NCBI RefSeq assembly: GCF_014287635.1
Contig: NZ_JACOPH010000002.1
Location: 186,001 to 250,000 of the forward strand
Length of the DNA: 64,000 nt
Direction: 5' to 3'
DNA from: Roseburia zhanii
Lineage (GTDB): Bacteria > Bacillota > Clostridia > Lachnospirales > Lachnospiraceae
The position numbers and the translations under genes were made by a program. The notes beneath the pieces are model-generated. The model worked only from the letters and a program-made list of their open reading frames with translations. It was not told the origin of the DNA and ran no database searches. Of this stretch, positions 36,144-45,498 are shown piece after piece. How positions within the stretch are numbered: the stretch's first letter is position 1; every line of letters begins with the position of its first letter.

Positions 36144-37412
36144 TTAGAGTACGATCCGCAGTATAAAATATTTTTCGTCTACTCCAAACTGACAGTTCCC
36201 CTTTAATTTTTCTGTCACATAGCGGATACTCTGTGTTCCAAAACCATGACCGGGCTCTCCTGATACCGGAAGTCCATCTGCCATATGCGGTTTTTTTCCA
36301 TATGTATTCCTGATAGAGATCAGTAGTTTATCATTATGGGTACGCATATCTAATCCGATTTTTCTTTTCCCTGTTTCTAATTCCTCAACTGCATGGATCG
36401 CATTTTCTAATGCATTTGACAGGATGGAAGATATATCGCTGTCTGCATACTCTAATTTTTTTGGTATGCGGATCGAATAAGTAAAATCAATCTGTTCCTC
36501 TTTCATCTTATTTTCATAAGAAGAAAGGATCATATTGACGATCTTATTGGTACAGTATTTTTTTCCTGCGGTGCTGTCTACTTTTTCGATCACTTCATGG
36601 ATATAGCTCAATGTCTGCTCTTTTTCTCCATTTTCTACAAATCCTGCGATATCGTTTAAAAAATGCCGCATATCATGCCGTAAGATCGCTGCCGTATATT
36701 CTGACTGTTTCATCCGCTCTACTTCTTTTTCGGACTGTATCCGCTGTAATTCCATTGTTTTATTCTGTTGTTCCGTTTCCATTTTTTCCTCATACTGTTT
36801 AAAATACAGGATCAGAAACAGCACATACGAGATACAGAGCATAAATCCTAAAAATTCTGTTACCACTTCGCCTGCCGAATAGAACAGCTTCGTATAAACA
36901 GTCACTGCATAATCATACAGATAATACACAAATGGAATGAGCCCGAAAATAACAATATCTTTTGTGTCTTTTCTGAGAAGTTCTGCTATGGCTGCAGCTG
37001 CAAAATGCATAAGTAGCAAAAAGATCAGTATATTGACAATGATCCTCGTTCCATAATATACCCACTGCTGTTCTGTCGCATTAAAGATGAACACTCCGAT
37101 CCAGTTACTGATCTGACAGCACAGATATACGATAGACACTGACAATGCTGAAGGGAACAGCTTATAGCGGTATCCTTTCCAGAAAAGCAGTATCAGCGGC
37201 AGATGCATGATCATAGGATAGATCCGCTCTGTAAATTCCACACCGCCTGATAAGAAAGAAATGGTATTAAGTATTCCTAATATCACAGCAACGCCTAAGA
37301 ATTTTAAGATATTGCTGCGGTTCATTCCGATCCCTAAAAAAGCGGCAGATAAATATATTCCAAAAAGCATGATCACACCATAATGTATGATCTCAAGAAT
37401 ATACTCAAACAT
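36144..37412 (-). CDS. GHKL-type sensor histidine kinase (AgrC-like)
   Basis: A 422-residue sensor with six or so N-terminal membrane helices (about 10-205) and a cytoplasmic kinase core. The phosphorylated His is at about 246 (ILRHDMRHFLND), preceded by a coiled segment, and the ATP-binding domain of the GHKL class has SILSNALENAIHAVEE and GEPGHGFGTQS. This architecture resembles AgrC and other peptide-sensing kinases. It lies downstream of its response regulator, 28 bases from its stop codon, with a GGGAGGG site. No signal-peptide gene (agrD or agrB) is next to it, so its input is unknown. Confidence 0.9.
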   Translation of the reverse strand: MFEYILEIIHYGVIMLFGIYLSAAFLGIGMNRSNILKFLGVAVILGILNTISFLSGGVEFTERIYPMIMHLPLILLFWKGYRYKLFPSALSVSIVYLCCQISNWIGVFIFNATEQQWVYYGTRIIVNILIFLLLMHFAAAAIAELLRKDTKDIVIFGLIPFVYYLYDYAVTVYTKLFYSAGEVVTEFLGFMLCISYVLFLILYFKQYEEKMETEQQNKTMELQRIQSEKEVERMKQSEYTAAILRHDMRHFLNDIAGFVENGEKEQTLSYIHEVIEKVDSTAGKKYCTNKIVNMILSSYENKMKEEQIDFTYSIRIPKKLEYADSDISSILSNALENAIHAVEELETGKRKIGLDMRTHNDKLLISIRNTYGKKPHMADGLPVSGEPGHGFGTQSIRYVTEKLKGNCQFGVDEKYFILRIVL

Positions 37413-37439
37413 ATGCTCCCTCCCAACTATATGATCCGA

Positions 37440-38153
37440 TCAGTTTTGAAACATATATGCAAAATATGCCTCCTTAAATGCCTTTCCATATCCTCTTGCA
37501 ATAGGAATCCGGTAACCGGATCTCGTATTGATCTCTGATGCGTTAAAATTATCGACGTTTGGAATATAAACGATATAACTTCTGTGGCATTTAAAGAATC
37601 CCTCGCTGTCATTTAACTTATTTTCAAAGGAACTTAGTGTTTCTGCCGTTGCAGCCGTTTTTCCATTCTGCATATAAAAAATGATCGTCTTATTCTGTGC
37701 TTCAATATATTCGATATCCCGATAAAAAATCTTCTGATAGCCGAATTTGGTCTTTACTACAAGATATTTATTATCAGCCTGAAAATCCCTGCCACATTCC
37801 TCTAACAGTTCCCATAATTTCTCATAGGATACCGGTTTTAACAAATATCCTTTTGCCTTTACTTCATAGGATTCTAATGCAAATTCCGTTGATGAAGTCA
37901 AAAAGATGATATCTGCTGTCATATCCTGTTTCCGAAGTTCCTTTGCTGCCTCCATCCCATTAAATAATGGCATGATGATGTCTAATAAGATAATATCCAT
38001 CTGATGCATGGCATTCTTTGCGATCAGATCATCCCCATTGTCAAAACAAAAGATCTCAACACTTCTCCCACTTTCTTCCGACCATCTTTCAATCATAGAG
38101 ACCGCATCTTTTAAAAATCTCTCATTATCATCACATACAGCAATCCGCAGCAT
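37440..38153 (-). CDS. LytTR-family response regulator
   Basis: A 237-residue response regulator. The receiver domain has the acidic pair D8/D9, the phosphorylation site D58 (ILLDIIMPLFNG) and the KPVSYEKL lysine. The C-terminal half (about 130-237) is a LytTR DNA-binding domain: YIEAQNKTIIFY, FFKCHRSYIVYIPNVDN and RIPIARGYGKAF. It partners with the kinase immediately downstream. The ATG at 38153 has AAGGAG. Its target genes are not known; the transglutaminase gene upstream is not obviously part of the unit. Confidence 0.92.
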   Translation of the reverse strand: MLRIAVCDDNERFLKDAVSMIERWSEESGRSVEIFCFDNGDDLIAKNAMHQMDIILLDIIMPLFNGMEAAKELRKQDMTADIIFLTSSTEFALESYEVKAKGYLLKPVSYEKLWELLEECGRDFQADNKYLVVKTKFGYQKIFYRDIEYIEAQNKTIIFYMQNGKTAATAETLSSFENKLNDSEGFFKCHRSYIVYIPNVDNFNASEINTRSGYRIPIARGYGKAFKEAYFAYMFQN

Positions 38154-38255
38154 ATTACTCTCCTTGTATCCTCATTATCATTGTAACTATCCTATATTCT
38201 CATAGTTACCTGCACCACTATTATACACATATTTCCATGTAATTGCATTAGATTT

Positions 38256-38287
38256 AAAAATACCGTCCCAAAACTTCTGGGACGGTA
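38256..38287 (-). terminator. Terminator of the transglutaminase gene
   Basis: Perfect 10-bp stem TACCGTCCCA with TGGGACGGTA, then TTTTTAA on the minus strand; a strong Rho-independent site. Confidence 0.85.
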
Positions 38288-38308
38288 TAGTTATTGGTGT
38301 GTGACGAT

Positions 38309-40666
38309 CTATTTTGTTTTCTTTGAAACAGCCTTTGACCAGTCGCTGTAATACTTCTGGCCTGCTACTGTTTTGTAAGTACGGACCTGTACATAGTAGG
38401 TCTTTTTCGCTTTCAGCTTCTTGATCGTAGTGGTAAACTTGGTATTCTTTTTCAAAGTTACCATCTTAGCACCTTTCATATTCTTCTTTAAAGCATATCT
38501 GATCTGATATCCGGATGTCTGCTTTTTCTGTGCTTTGATCTTGACATTTAACTTCTTAGCACCCGGTTTTAATTTAGCGATTTTTGTACCTTTTGGAAGG
38601 ATTGTAAATGTCTTTGTCACTTTCGCATTGCCTGAATATGTACCGATAAAGGAAAGTGTTACACTTCCGGTTCCAACATCTTTATTGTTGGCATAAATAA
38701 CGGAATAATATCTCTTATCTACTTCCTGGCCTGCTGCATTTTTTACTGTGATCACCGGTCTGATGTAATCACCTGTATAAGTATAGCTGTCTGCTGAAAG
38801 TGTTACGTCTGCTATGTTCGATGATGTTGTTGTCGTTGTCGTACCGGTAGATGGCTTTTTTGTTGTTGTGGTACCACCTGATGTTGAACCTGAACTCGTT
38901 GTATCTGTTACAGTTACTTCATAAGTAGTTGTATATCCACCGCATTTTACAGTGACCGTCTGTTTGCCGATCTTATACCTGTTATATCCACTGTAAGTTA
39001 CTTCCGGTTTTTCAATCAAAACTTCACTTCCATCACCCATGATATAATAGATATCATTATTACGTCTGAGGAGATCACCTCTCTTATACTCTGTTACCTT
39101 TGGTACAACTTTGATCCCCTTGATCTCTGATACTTTGATATCAAAAGATGTAGTAAAGTTTTTATAAGAAACTGTAACTGTCTGTGTACCACCCTTCTTG
39201 GTATCATATCCGGTACATGTAACATCTGTCAGATCTGTAACTTCACTTTCTGTTCCATCTGACAGCTGGCAATACAGTTTATAGGAAGGTGTAAAATCTT
39301 CTCCAGCCATATATACTTTATCTGTATCCGGTTCTACCCTGATACCTGTAATATCTACGACATTGATATCAAAGGAAGTGGAAAATCCCTTATATGAAAT
39401 GGTAACTGTCTGTGTTCCCAGTTTACTCATATCATATCCGGTAGCCTCTCCAAGTCCCTGTGCACCAGCATACCATCTTGTTCCATCAGCTGTAACAAAG
39501 TAGATCATGTATAATTTACTGAATTCTTCGCCAACGAAGTATTTCTTCTTTACACTCTCTAATTCAATATGTGTTGCTGCTTTATCTGTAGCTGCAATCT
39601 CTATCGGATAATGGCCAACACCAAACAATTCTGCAGGTGTTCCAAAATACCGGTACGATGGTTTCTTATCGGATTTATTATTCTCATTTCCTGCTCCGTA
39701 ATATCGGTTTTGACAATCCCATGTCATATCTATATAATGCCATGATCCATTACAGTATACAGCATTCCATGCGTGGGAATCTGCCAATGACAAATTATTT
39801 TCAATGCCATCATCTAATACATCACAGCCGCGTCCTGTGATATAGACAGACGGAATACCTACTGCCTGAAACATCAATTCACCTAAGGATGCAAATCCTG
39901 CACAAACTGCTAATTTATTTTCAAATACCCAGCTTGCATTTCCACGATTCGTTGTATTGCCGCTGTTTAATGCTTCCATATCATAAGATACATTCGTGCA
40001 TATCCAGTCATGGATCGTCTTGATCTTCTGGAGATCTGTGGAACAGTTTGCTGTCAGTTCTTTCGCTTTTGCAACGATCTCATCATATTTTTTACATAAG
40101 ATCAGTCCGTTATAAGTTGCCGGGCTTGCATAATCTTCCGGTTTATAATTTTCATTCAGATCTTTTAACATATTCACATTTAACTCGCCATATGGTGAAA
40201 AGATCTCAGCCACTCCATCCCGGATCTCAATATACAAAGCGATCATATACTGAAAATAGGAGATTCCAGTGCTTGAAACTGCATAGACATAAACAGGTGT
40301 CGTATAGATTCCATCTTCATAAGAAGACATATCATATGATATCGTACATTTCGTTCCTGAAAAATCCGAACCAGCCTTCGTATCTAACTTTCCACCCTCT
40401 GCTACATATAACCTTGCAACAAACTTACTTTTTGTGCGTTCTGCAATACCTGCGTCAGCATCTGCTATCGACACTGTCAATTCATTATCCTTTATGACAG
40501 CATTCCATTCATAACTTAACGCATCTGAAAGTTCCGATCCCTGCGTCTGTGTGACATTTGCTCTTTTGTAGGCATATACACTGACTGGCTGTACAATCGA
40601 TAGTATCAATCCAAATACCAGTATAGAAACTAAGAATTTCTTCGCCTGTTCTTTTACTCTTTCCAT
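38309..40666 (-). CDS. Secreted transglutaminase-like protein with Ig-like and Fn3-like repeats
   Basis: A 785-residue exported protein: signal peptide (MERVKEQAKKFLVSILVFGL, cleavage near YAY), a folded N-terminal region, and a transglutaminase-like core with the Cys255 (VCAGFA), His298 (DSHAWNAV), Asp313 (YIDMTWD) triad. It is followed by three repeats of the bacterial Ig-like Big_3 kind, each ending TVTISYKG or TVTVSYKN, a Ser/Thr/Gly-rich linker (TTTTKKPSTGTTTTTT) and two C-terminal beta domains, the last Fn3-like (YYVQVRTYKTVAG). It is probably surface-exposed and may crosslink or cleave wall or host peptides. There is no sorting signal. The ATG at 40666 has AAGGAGG. Confidence 0.88.
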   Translation of the reverse strand: MERVKEQAKKFLVSILVFGLILSIVQPVSVYAYKRANVTQTQGSELSDALSYEWNAVIKDNELTVSIADADAGIAERTKSKFVARLYVAEGGKLDTKAGSDFSGTKCTISYDMSSYEDGIYTTPVYVYAVSSTGISYFQYMIALYIEIRDGVAEIFSPYGELNVNMLKDLNENYKPEDYASPATYNGLILCKKYDEIVAKAKELTANCSTDLQKIKTIHDWICTNVSYDMEALNSGNTTNRGNASWVFENKLAVCAGFASLGELMFQAVGIPSVYITGRGCDVLDDGIENNLSLADSHAWNAVYCNGSWHYIDMTWDCQNRYYGAGNENNKSDKKPSYRYFGTPAELFGVGHYPIEIAATDKAATHIELESVKKKYFVGEEFSKLYMIYFVTADGTRWYAGAQGLGEATGYDMSKLGTQTVTISYKGFSTSFDINVVDITGIRVEPDTDKVYMAGEDFTPSYKLYCQLSDGTESEVTDLTDVTCTGYDTKKGGTQTVTVSYKNFTTSFDIKVSEIKGIKVVPKVTEYKRGDLLRRNNDIYYIMGDGSEVLIEKPEVTYSGYNRYKIGKQTVTVKCGGYTTTYEVTVTDTTSSGSTSGGTTTTKKPSTGTTTTTTSSNIADVTLSADSYTYTGDYIRPVITVKNAAGQEVDKRYYSVIYANNKDVGTGSVTLSFIGTYSGNAKVTKTFTILPKGTKIAKLKPGAKKLNVKIKAQKKQTSGYQIRYALKKNMKGAKMVTLKKNTKFTTTIKKLKAKKTYYVQVRTYKTVAGQKYYSDWSKAVSKKTK

Positions 40667-40795
40667 AAATTTTCCTCCTTTTTGCGATCACTATCATGTA
40701 TAAATCCATTATACTTCCCAAATAAACAAAAACTTATTCATTTCGTGAAACGTCATTTTTGAGGTATGAAATGCAAAAAGGGTATCAGGATCAAA

Positions 40796-41527
40796 TTACA
40801 ACAGATCATTCACACCATAAACAGCTTTTTCTTTTATCGAAAGATCTGCCTTTTTCAAAAGATCCGGACGGTATTTCTTCGTACGCATGATTGACTGTTC
40901 TCTGCGGAAACTCTCTATTTTATTATGATCTCCTGAAAGTAATACTTCCGGCACTTTTTTTCCATTCCACTCTGCCGGTCTTGAATACTGTGGATATTCT
41001 AACAGATTTCCTTCAAAAGATTCCGTCGCACCGGATTCTTCATTTGTCAGAACTCCCGGTACCATACGTGAAATCGCATCTGCCATGACCATAGCCGGAA
41101 GTTCCCCGCCTGTCAAAACATAGTCCCCGATCGATACATAATCTGTAACGATCTCCTCTAAGACACGCTCGTCCACACCTTCATAATGTCCGCACAAAAA
41201 GATCAGATCTTTTTCAAGTGCAAATTCTTTTGCCATCGGCTGTGTAAATGTCGGCCCCTGCGGTGTCAGATAAATGGTTCTCGGACGATAGCCGATCTTA
41301 TCTGTTACTGCTAAATATGCATCGTATACCGGCTGTGCCTGCATGACCATACCAGCTCCACCACCATAAGGATAATCATCGACCTTCTGATGCTTATCCT
41401 TTGTATAATCGCGGATATTTACTGCTTCTATATGAAGAATATCTTTTTCTACTGCTTTTCCAATGATACTGGTATTTAACCCCTGCATCACCATTTCCGG
41501 AAATAATGTAAGGATATAAAAATTCAT
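40796..41527 (-). CDS. trmD: tRNA (guanine-N1)-methyltransferase
   Basis: Methylates G37 next to the anticodon of several tRNAs, preventing frameshifts. The 243-residue protein has the SPOUT knot motifs of TrmD: YGGGAGMVMQ, LTPQGPTF, FLCGHYEGVDERV and SIGDYVLTGGE. A GTG at 41536 is open in frame, but the ATG at 41527 (MNFYILTLFPEM) is the conserved start. It is 14 bases after rimM. The ribosomal protein L19 gene, which often follows trmD, is absent; the next gene is the transglutaminase. Confidence 0.96.
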   Translation of the reverse strand: MNFYILTLFPEMVMQGLNTSIIGKAVEKDILHIEAVNIRDYTKDKHQKVDDYPYGGGAGMVMQAQPVYDAYLAVTDKIGYRPRTIYLTPQGPTFTQPMAKEFALEKDLIFLCGHYEGVDERVLEEIVTDYVSIGDYVLTGGELPAMVMADAISRMVPGVLTNEESGATESFEGNLLEYPQYSRPAEWNGKKVPEVLLSGDHNKIESFRREQSIMRTKKYRPDLLKKADLSIKEKAVYGVNDLL

Positions 41528-41541
41528 CGTATTCACTCTTT

Positions 41542-42063
41542 CTATTTTTGATTCACTTCACGAAGTCCCGGAAGCAGATGCAGTGTTACCATGCCTCCTG
41601 CAATATCGACACTTAACACACATTCCCTGATCGCCGGCACTAACAGATCCGATGTGCCTTTCTTTTTAATGACATAGATATCATTTGCAGCTGTCTGTAA
41701 CACATCGGCAATCTCACCTAATTCCTCCCCTTCATCGGAAACGGCTTTTAAACCGATCAGATCTGCAATGAAATATTCGTTTTCCTCTAATGGTACTGCC
41801 TGTTCTCTGGTAACATACAGATCCTTCTGGCGGTATATCTCAACATCATTGATATTGTCAAACTCTTTAAATTTTAAGATCACCATGTTTTTAAAGAATT
41901 TCACATATTGGATCGATAATGTTTTTTTCTCTTTTCCTGTATCTAAAATAATCTCCTCTAAATCTAAAAAACGTTTCGGATCATCGGTTGTTGGAAATAC
42001 TTTGACTTCTCCACGAATCCCATGTGTACTTGTAATCACTCCGACCTTTAATAAATCATCCAT
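41542..42063 (-). CDS. rimM: Ribosome maturation factor RimM
   Basis: Assists assembly of the 30S head by binding S19. The 173-residue protein has the N-terminal RimM barrel (VGVITSTHGIRGEVKVFPTTDDP) and the C-terminal PRC-barrel domain (YFIADLIGLKAVSDEG and ELGEIADVL). The ATG at 42063 has a GAAAGG site. It is part of the rpsP-khpA-rimM-trmD operon. Confidence 0.95.
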   Translation of the reverse strand: MDDLLKVGVITSTHGIRGEVKVFPTTDDPKRFLDLEEIILDTGKEKKTLSIQYVKFFKNMVILKFKEFDNINDVEIYRQKDLYVTREQAVPLEENEYFIADLIGLKAVSDEGEELGEIADVLQTAANDIYVIKKKGTSDLLVPAIRECVLSVDIAGGMVTLHLLPGLREVNQK

Positions 42064-42157
42064 ATTTATACCTTTCTAAATAGCGTAAAACAGCATCCAA
42101 AGAACTGCACTTTCAACAGTGCTTCTTAAGATGCTGTCTGTTTGTCATATGCTGTGA

Positions 42158-42388
42158 TCATTGAACGATATCAACGATCACTTTCTTGTCTTCCTTTGAG
42201 GCTGCTGCTTTTACAACGGCACGGATTGCTTTGGCAATACGTCCCTGTTTACCGATCACTTTACCCATATCAGACTGTGCCACACGCAGTTCTACTAAAA
42301 TTCCTTTTTCGTTCTGCGTTTCTGTAACGACAACTTCATCCGGGGAATCGACAAGTGATTTCGCAATTACTTCTACTAATTCTTTCAT
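42158..42388 (-). CDS. khpA: KH domain RNA-binding protein KhpA
   Basis: A 76-residue protein made of a single KH domain, with the GxxG loop in the form VIGKQGRIAKAIRAVVKAAA. In Firmicutes KhpA pairs with KhpB and binds RNA in cell-division and cell-elongation control. The start could be GTG at 42391 or ATG at 42388; the GAGG site is five or eight bases away respectively. It lies between rpsP and rimM, in the usual place. Confidence 0.93.
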   Translation of the reverse strand: MKELVEVIAKSLVDSPDEVVVTETQNEKGILVELRVAQSDMGKVIGKQGRIAKAIRAVVKAAASKEDKKVIVDIVQ

Positions 42389-42420
42389 CACTTCTACCTC
42401 GCTTGTTTGTCTGCAAAAAC

Positions 42421-42666
42421 TTATTTTTCAATTCCTGCTGCTTTGAAGATTCTGCTAACAGTTTCTGTTGGCTGTGCGCCGTCTGCTAACCATTTCTTAG
42501 CTAATTCTTCATTTACATGATACTCTGTCGGGTCCTGTGTAGGATCATAAGTACCGATTTCTTCGATAAATCTTCCATCTCTTGGAGATCTTGAATCAGC
42601 AACGATGATTCTATAGAAAGGTGCTTTCTTCTGTCCCATTCTTCTTAATCTGATTTTAACTGCCAT
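42421..42666 (-). CDS. rpsP: 30S ribosomal protein S16
   Basis: An 81-residue ribosomal protein that stabilises the small subunit. It starts [20 protein letters not shown] and has [18 protein letters not shown], both diagnostic. Good GGAGG at the ATG. First of the rpsP-khpA-rimM-trmD group and downstream of ffh. Confidence 0.98.
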   Translation of the reverse strand: MAVKIRLRRMGQKKAPFYRIIVADSRSPRDGRFIEEIGTYDPTQDPTEYHVNEELAKKWLADGAQPTETVSRIFKAAGIEK

Positions 42667-42734
42667 GATAATTTTCCTCCTAAAATTTAAAAAATGTAAT
42701 ATTTATGATCAAAGCTTCTTTGCTTTAATTCCTG

Positions 42735-44084
42735 TTAAAACGGAAGGTTAAATCTTCCTTTTCTGCCTCGTTTACCGCCCATCATGCCCGGAAGCTGTTT
42801 CATCATCTTTCTTGCCTGTTCAAACTGCTTCACTAAACGGTTCACTTCTGCGATATCCACTCCTGCACCATTTGCGATCCTGCGCTTACGGCTCGGATTG
42901 AGCAGTGACGGATTTCTTCTTTCTTCTAATGTCATGGAATAGATAATGGACTCTGTACGGCGCATTCCTTTTTCCGCCTCCGCTTCGTCAATATCCGGCA
43001 TCTTCATGCCACCCATGCCCGGCATCATGCTCATAATGCTCGAAAGACCACCCATCTTCTTCATCTGACTCATCGAACTTAGATAATCTTCAAAGTCAAA
43101 CTCGGCTTTCTTCATCTTCTGCTCTAATTTCTTAGCTTCTTCTTCATCGATGGCTTCCTGTGCCTTTTCAATCATTGTCAGCACATCACCCATACCTAAG
43201 ATACGGGACGCCATACGATCCGGGTAAAACTGTTCTAAATCTGAAAGTTTCTCACCCATACCTATATAAAGAATCGGTTTTCCGGTAACTGCACGAATGG
43301 AAAGTGCCGCACCGCCTCTGGTATCACCATCTAACTTTGTTAAGATCACACCATCGATCCCGATTTTTTCATCAAACATACCTGCCACATTCACGGCATC
43401 CTGACCTGTCATGGCATCAACCACAAGAATGGTCTGTGTCACATCTACCGCATTCTTAATGGCAACTAATTCGTCCATCATTTCTTCATCTACATGCAGA
43501 CGACCGGCTGTATCTAAGATCACAACATTAAATCCGTTCTTCTGTGCATGTTCAACGGCTGCTTTTGCAATATCAACAGGCTTATTCTTATCTCCCATGG
43601 AAAAAACTTCCACGCCCTGTTTCTCACCATTGATCTTCAACTGCTCAATCGCTGCCGGACGGTATACATCACAAGCTGTCAGCAATGGATTCCTGCCTTT
43701 CTGCTTTAACTTACCGGCAATCTTCGCTGTTGTTGTTGTCTTACCTGCACCCTGCAGACCTGCCATCATGATCACTGTGATCTCATTACCTGATTTCAAT
43801 GCGATCTCTGTCGTTTCGGAACCCATGAGTGCGATCATTTCTTCATTTACGATCTTGATCACCATCTGTCCCGGATTCAGACCGTTCATAACGTCCTGAC
43901 CGATCGCACGTTCCTGTACTGTCTTGATGAACTGTTTTACTACTTTAAAGTTTACATCTGCTTCTAATAATGCTAACTTCACTTCTTTTAAAGCAGACTT
44001 CACATCATCTTCGGTTAATCTTCCCTTACTTCTTAAGTTTTTAAATACGTTTTGCAATTTCTCGGACAGATTATCGAATGCCAT
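42735..44084 (-). CDS. ffh: Signal recognition particle protein
   Basis: The GTPase of the signal recognition particle, which delivers nascent membrane and secreted proteins to FtsY. The 449-residue protein has an N domain, a G domain (GLQGAGKTTTTAKIA, DTAGRLH, TKLDGDTRGG) and a Met-rich M domain with MMPGMGGMKMPD and the RKRRIANGAG motif that binds 4.5S RNA. The ATG at 44084 is reached by ribosomes from ylxM: the GAGGAG site is formed by that gene's last codons, two bases apart. Confidence 0.97.
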   Translation of the reverse strand: MAFDNLSEKLQNVFKNLRSKGRLTEDDVKSALKEVKLALLEADVNFKVVKQFIKTVQERAIGQDVMNGLNPGQMVIKIVNEEMIALMGSETTEIALKSGNEITVIMMAGLQGAGKTTTTAKIAGKLKQKGRNPLLTACDVYRPAAIEQLKINGEKQGVEVFSMGDKNKPVDIAKAAVEHAQKNGFNVVILDTAGRLHVDEEMMDELVAIKNAVDVTQTILVVDAMTGQDAVNVAGMFDEKIGIDGVILTKLDGDTRGGAALSIRAVTGKPILYIGMGEKLSDLEQFYPDRMASRILGMGDVLTMIEKAQEAIDEEEAKKLEQKMKKAEFDFEDYLSSMSQMKKMGGLSSIMSMMPGMGGMKMPDIDEAEAEKGMRRTESIIYSMTLEERRNPSLLNPSRKRRIANGAGVDIAEVNRLVKQFEQARKMMKQLPGMMGGKRGRKGRFNLPF

Positions 44085-44085
44085 A

Positions 44086-44430
44086 TCACAGCTCCTCTAA
44101 TATTTCATTGGAGATCTTATTGATCTCCGCCCTGATTGTTTCCTGGTTCTTTGCATCATAGGAACTTGTCAGATTCTGAATCGCTCCTACTTTTTCTTTT
44201 ATATATAGAAACTTTTCCACCAGATGCAGTTTATTCTCATATTCTTCTAATGCCCTGGTGCACCGTCTGACTAAATCATGCACTCCCTGCCTGCTGATGC
44301 CTTCTTCTTCTGCGATCTCACTTAATGAAAGGTCATTGAAAAAAAAATCTTCATATACTTTTCTCTGATGCTGATTCAACAGTTCTCCATAAAAATCATA
44401 GAGATATGCCTGTTCTACCTTTGTTTCCAT
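44086..44430 (-). CDS. ylxM: YlxM-family SRP-associated helix-turn-helix protein
   Basis: A 114-residue helical protein of the YlxM family (UPF0122), which binds and modulates SRP in Gram-positive bacteria. It contains a sigma-4-like helix-turn-helix: [20 protein letters not shown] and [19 protein letters not shown]. It is followed after two bases by ffh, the standard pair. Start ATG at 44430 with an AGGTG site. The promoter for the ylxM-ffh operon appears to lie in the terminator stem just upstream. Confidence 0.95.
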   Translation of the reverse strand: METKVEQAYLYDFYGELLNQHQRKVYEDFFFNDLSLSEIAEEEGISRQGVHDLVRRCTRALEEYENKLHLVEKFLYIKEKVGAIQNLTSSYDAKNQETIRAEINKISNEILEEL

Positions 44431-44445
44431 CTTATCACCTAGGAA

Positions 44446-44475
44446 AGGATAACACAGCGAAAAGCAGGTGTCAAG
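44446..44475 (-). promoter_or_regulatory. Promoter of the ylxM-ffh operon, built into the upstream terminator
   Basis: TTGACA (44475-44470) and TATCCT (44451-44446) with an 18-base spacer on the minus strand. The -35 sequence is also part of the stem of the terminator of the lipoprotein gene upstream. Confidence 0.5.
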
Positions 44476-44501
44476 TATTTTTTCTTGACACCTGCTTTTT
44501 G
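44462..44501 (-). terminator. Strong terminator after the DUF4349 lipoprotein
   Basis: A 14-bp perfect stem (AAGCAGGTGTCAAG with its complement) around a T-rich loop, and T-runs on both sides. Bidirectional in form. Confidence 0.8.
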
Positions 44502-44511
44502 CTTGATTTTC

Positions 44512-45432
44512 TTAGTCTTTCGTTTTTTCTTCTTTTGTATGGATTTCTTTTTTCTTTCTGATCTTTTTTACCTTTCTAACGATCCAGACAATGACTGCGA
44601 TCACAACCGCTAATACAAAAAATACCGGAATATTTCCGATCAGCCAGATGCCAAAATTACGCAGTCCATCCCCAACATTGTAAAGACTGTCTAAAAACGC
44701 TGCACCTGCTTCTGACCAGAACCCCTTCTTTGCTGTTGCATTCTCTCTTTCTACTTCCATGATGTTTAAGTGTACGGTACTATAATCTACCTGATTGTCA
44801 TAAACTCTTATTTTTGATTCATAAGATTCGATCTGGTAACGTACATTTGTCAGTTCTTCCTGAATCTCAAATACATCTGAAAGTTTCTCTGCTTTTTCTA
44901 ATAAAGCTAAGAGTGTTTCTTCTTCTGTTTTTAAAGCTTTTAAATGGCTTTCGGTATCGACATACTCTAAGGTCACATCTTCTGTTGTCTTACTGTCATA
45001 TGTCACTGTCCCGTTCTGATCTACCACTGTGATAAAATCTGCTAATTTATCAGCCGGAATACGGATCGTAAAATTCGCATACTGATTCCGGTACTGTGTA
45101 CTGCCGCTCATTTCCGAACTTTCGATATAACCGCCAAGTGCATCTACTTTCTGCGTAACGGTAGTAATAAAATCCTGATATTCGCTGGTTTCCACGTTGA
45201 TCTGTTCTGTTACGATCAGCTTCTTTTCTGTAACAGATGGATCTTCTGCCTTTATCTCATCTTCGTCTGATCCCGCATCTGCCGCATCATCTGCTGTTTC
45301 TTCTCCATATTCATATGACACATCTGCTGTCGCATTGTTTGCAGCAGTTTCTGCCGAATCATAGGATGCCGCTCCACATCCTGATAATAACATTGTACAG
45401 ATCAGTCCTAATAATGCTATTCTTTTTCCCAT
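44512..45432 (-). CDS. DUF4349 domain lipoprotein with C-terminal membrane helix
   Basis: A 306-residue exported protein with a lipobox (LLSGCGAAS, Cys at about residue 20), an acidic linker, and the DUF4349 domain: SEYQDFITTVTQKVDALGGYIESS and LEYVDTESHLKALKTEEETLLALLEKA, a coiled-coil region. One transmembrane helix near the end (IPVFFVLAVVIAVIVWIVRK) is followed by a basic tail. It is therefore anchored at both ends. The role of the family is not known; a membrane-stress or wall-associated role is a guess. It has its own terminator and lies after ilvA. Confidence 0.88.
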   Translation of the reverse strand: MGKRIALLGLICTMLLSGCGAASYDSAETAANNATADVSYEYGEETADDAADAGSDEDEIKAEDPSVTEKKLIVTEQINVETSEYQDFITTVTQKVDALGGYIESSEMSGSTQYRNQYANFTIRIPADKLADFITVVDQNGTVTYDSKTTEDVTLEYVDTESHLKALKTEEETLLALLEKAEKLSDVFEIQEELTNVRYQIESYESKIRVYDNQVDYSTVHLNIMEVERENATAKKGFWSEAGAAFLDSLYNVGDGLRNFGIWLIGNIPVFFVLAVVIAVIVWIVRKVKKIRKKKEIHTKEEKTKD

Positions 45433-45498
45433 ATCATACCCTCTTTCTATGCTGATTACCGTTTGCGGTTTTACAAACGTTAATCTGTTATTGTGATA

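Noticed and set aside
38154..38308. A hidden agrD-like peptide gene near the two-component pair
   Set aside because: No short frame with a Cys-containing peptide and a ribosome-binding site is present; the gap holds a terminator only.
40048..40497. A 149-residue plus-strand open frame opposite the transglutaminase gene
   Set aside because: Its composition is the His/Leu/Tyr-rich type produced by reading the complement of a coding strand, and it has no start signal.
43411..43899. A 162-residue plus-strand open frame
   Set aside because: It is antisense to ffh, has no ribosome-binding site and no recognisable motif. It is a shadow of the codon use of a highly conserved gene.
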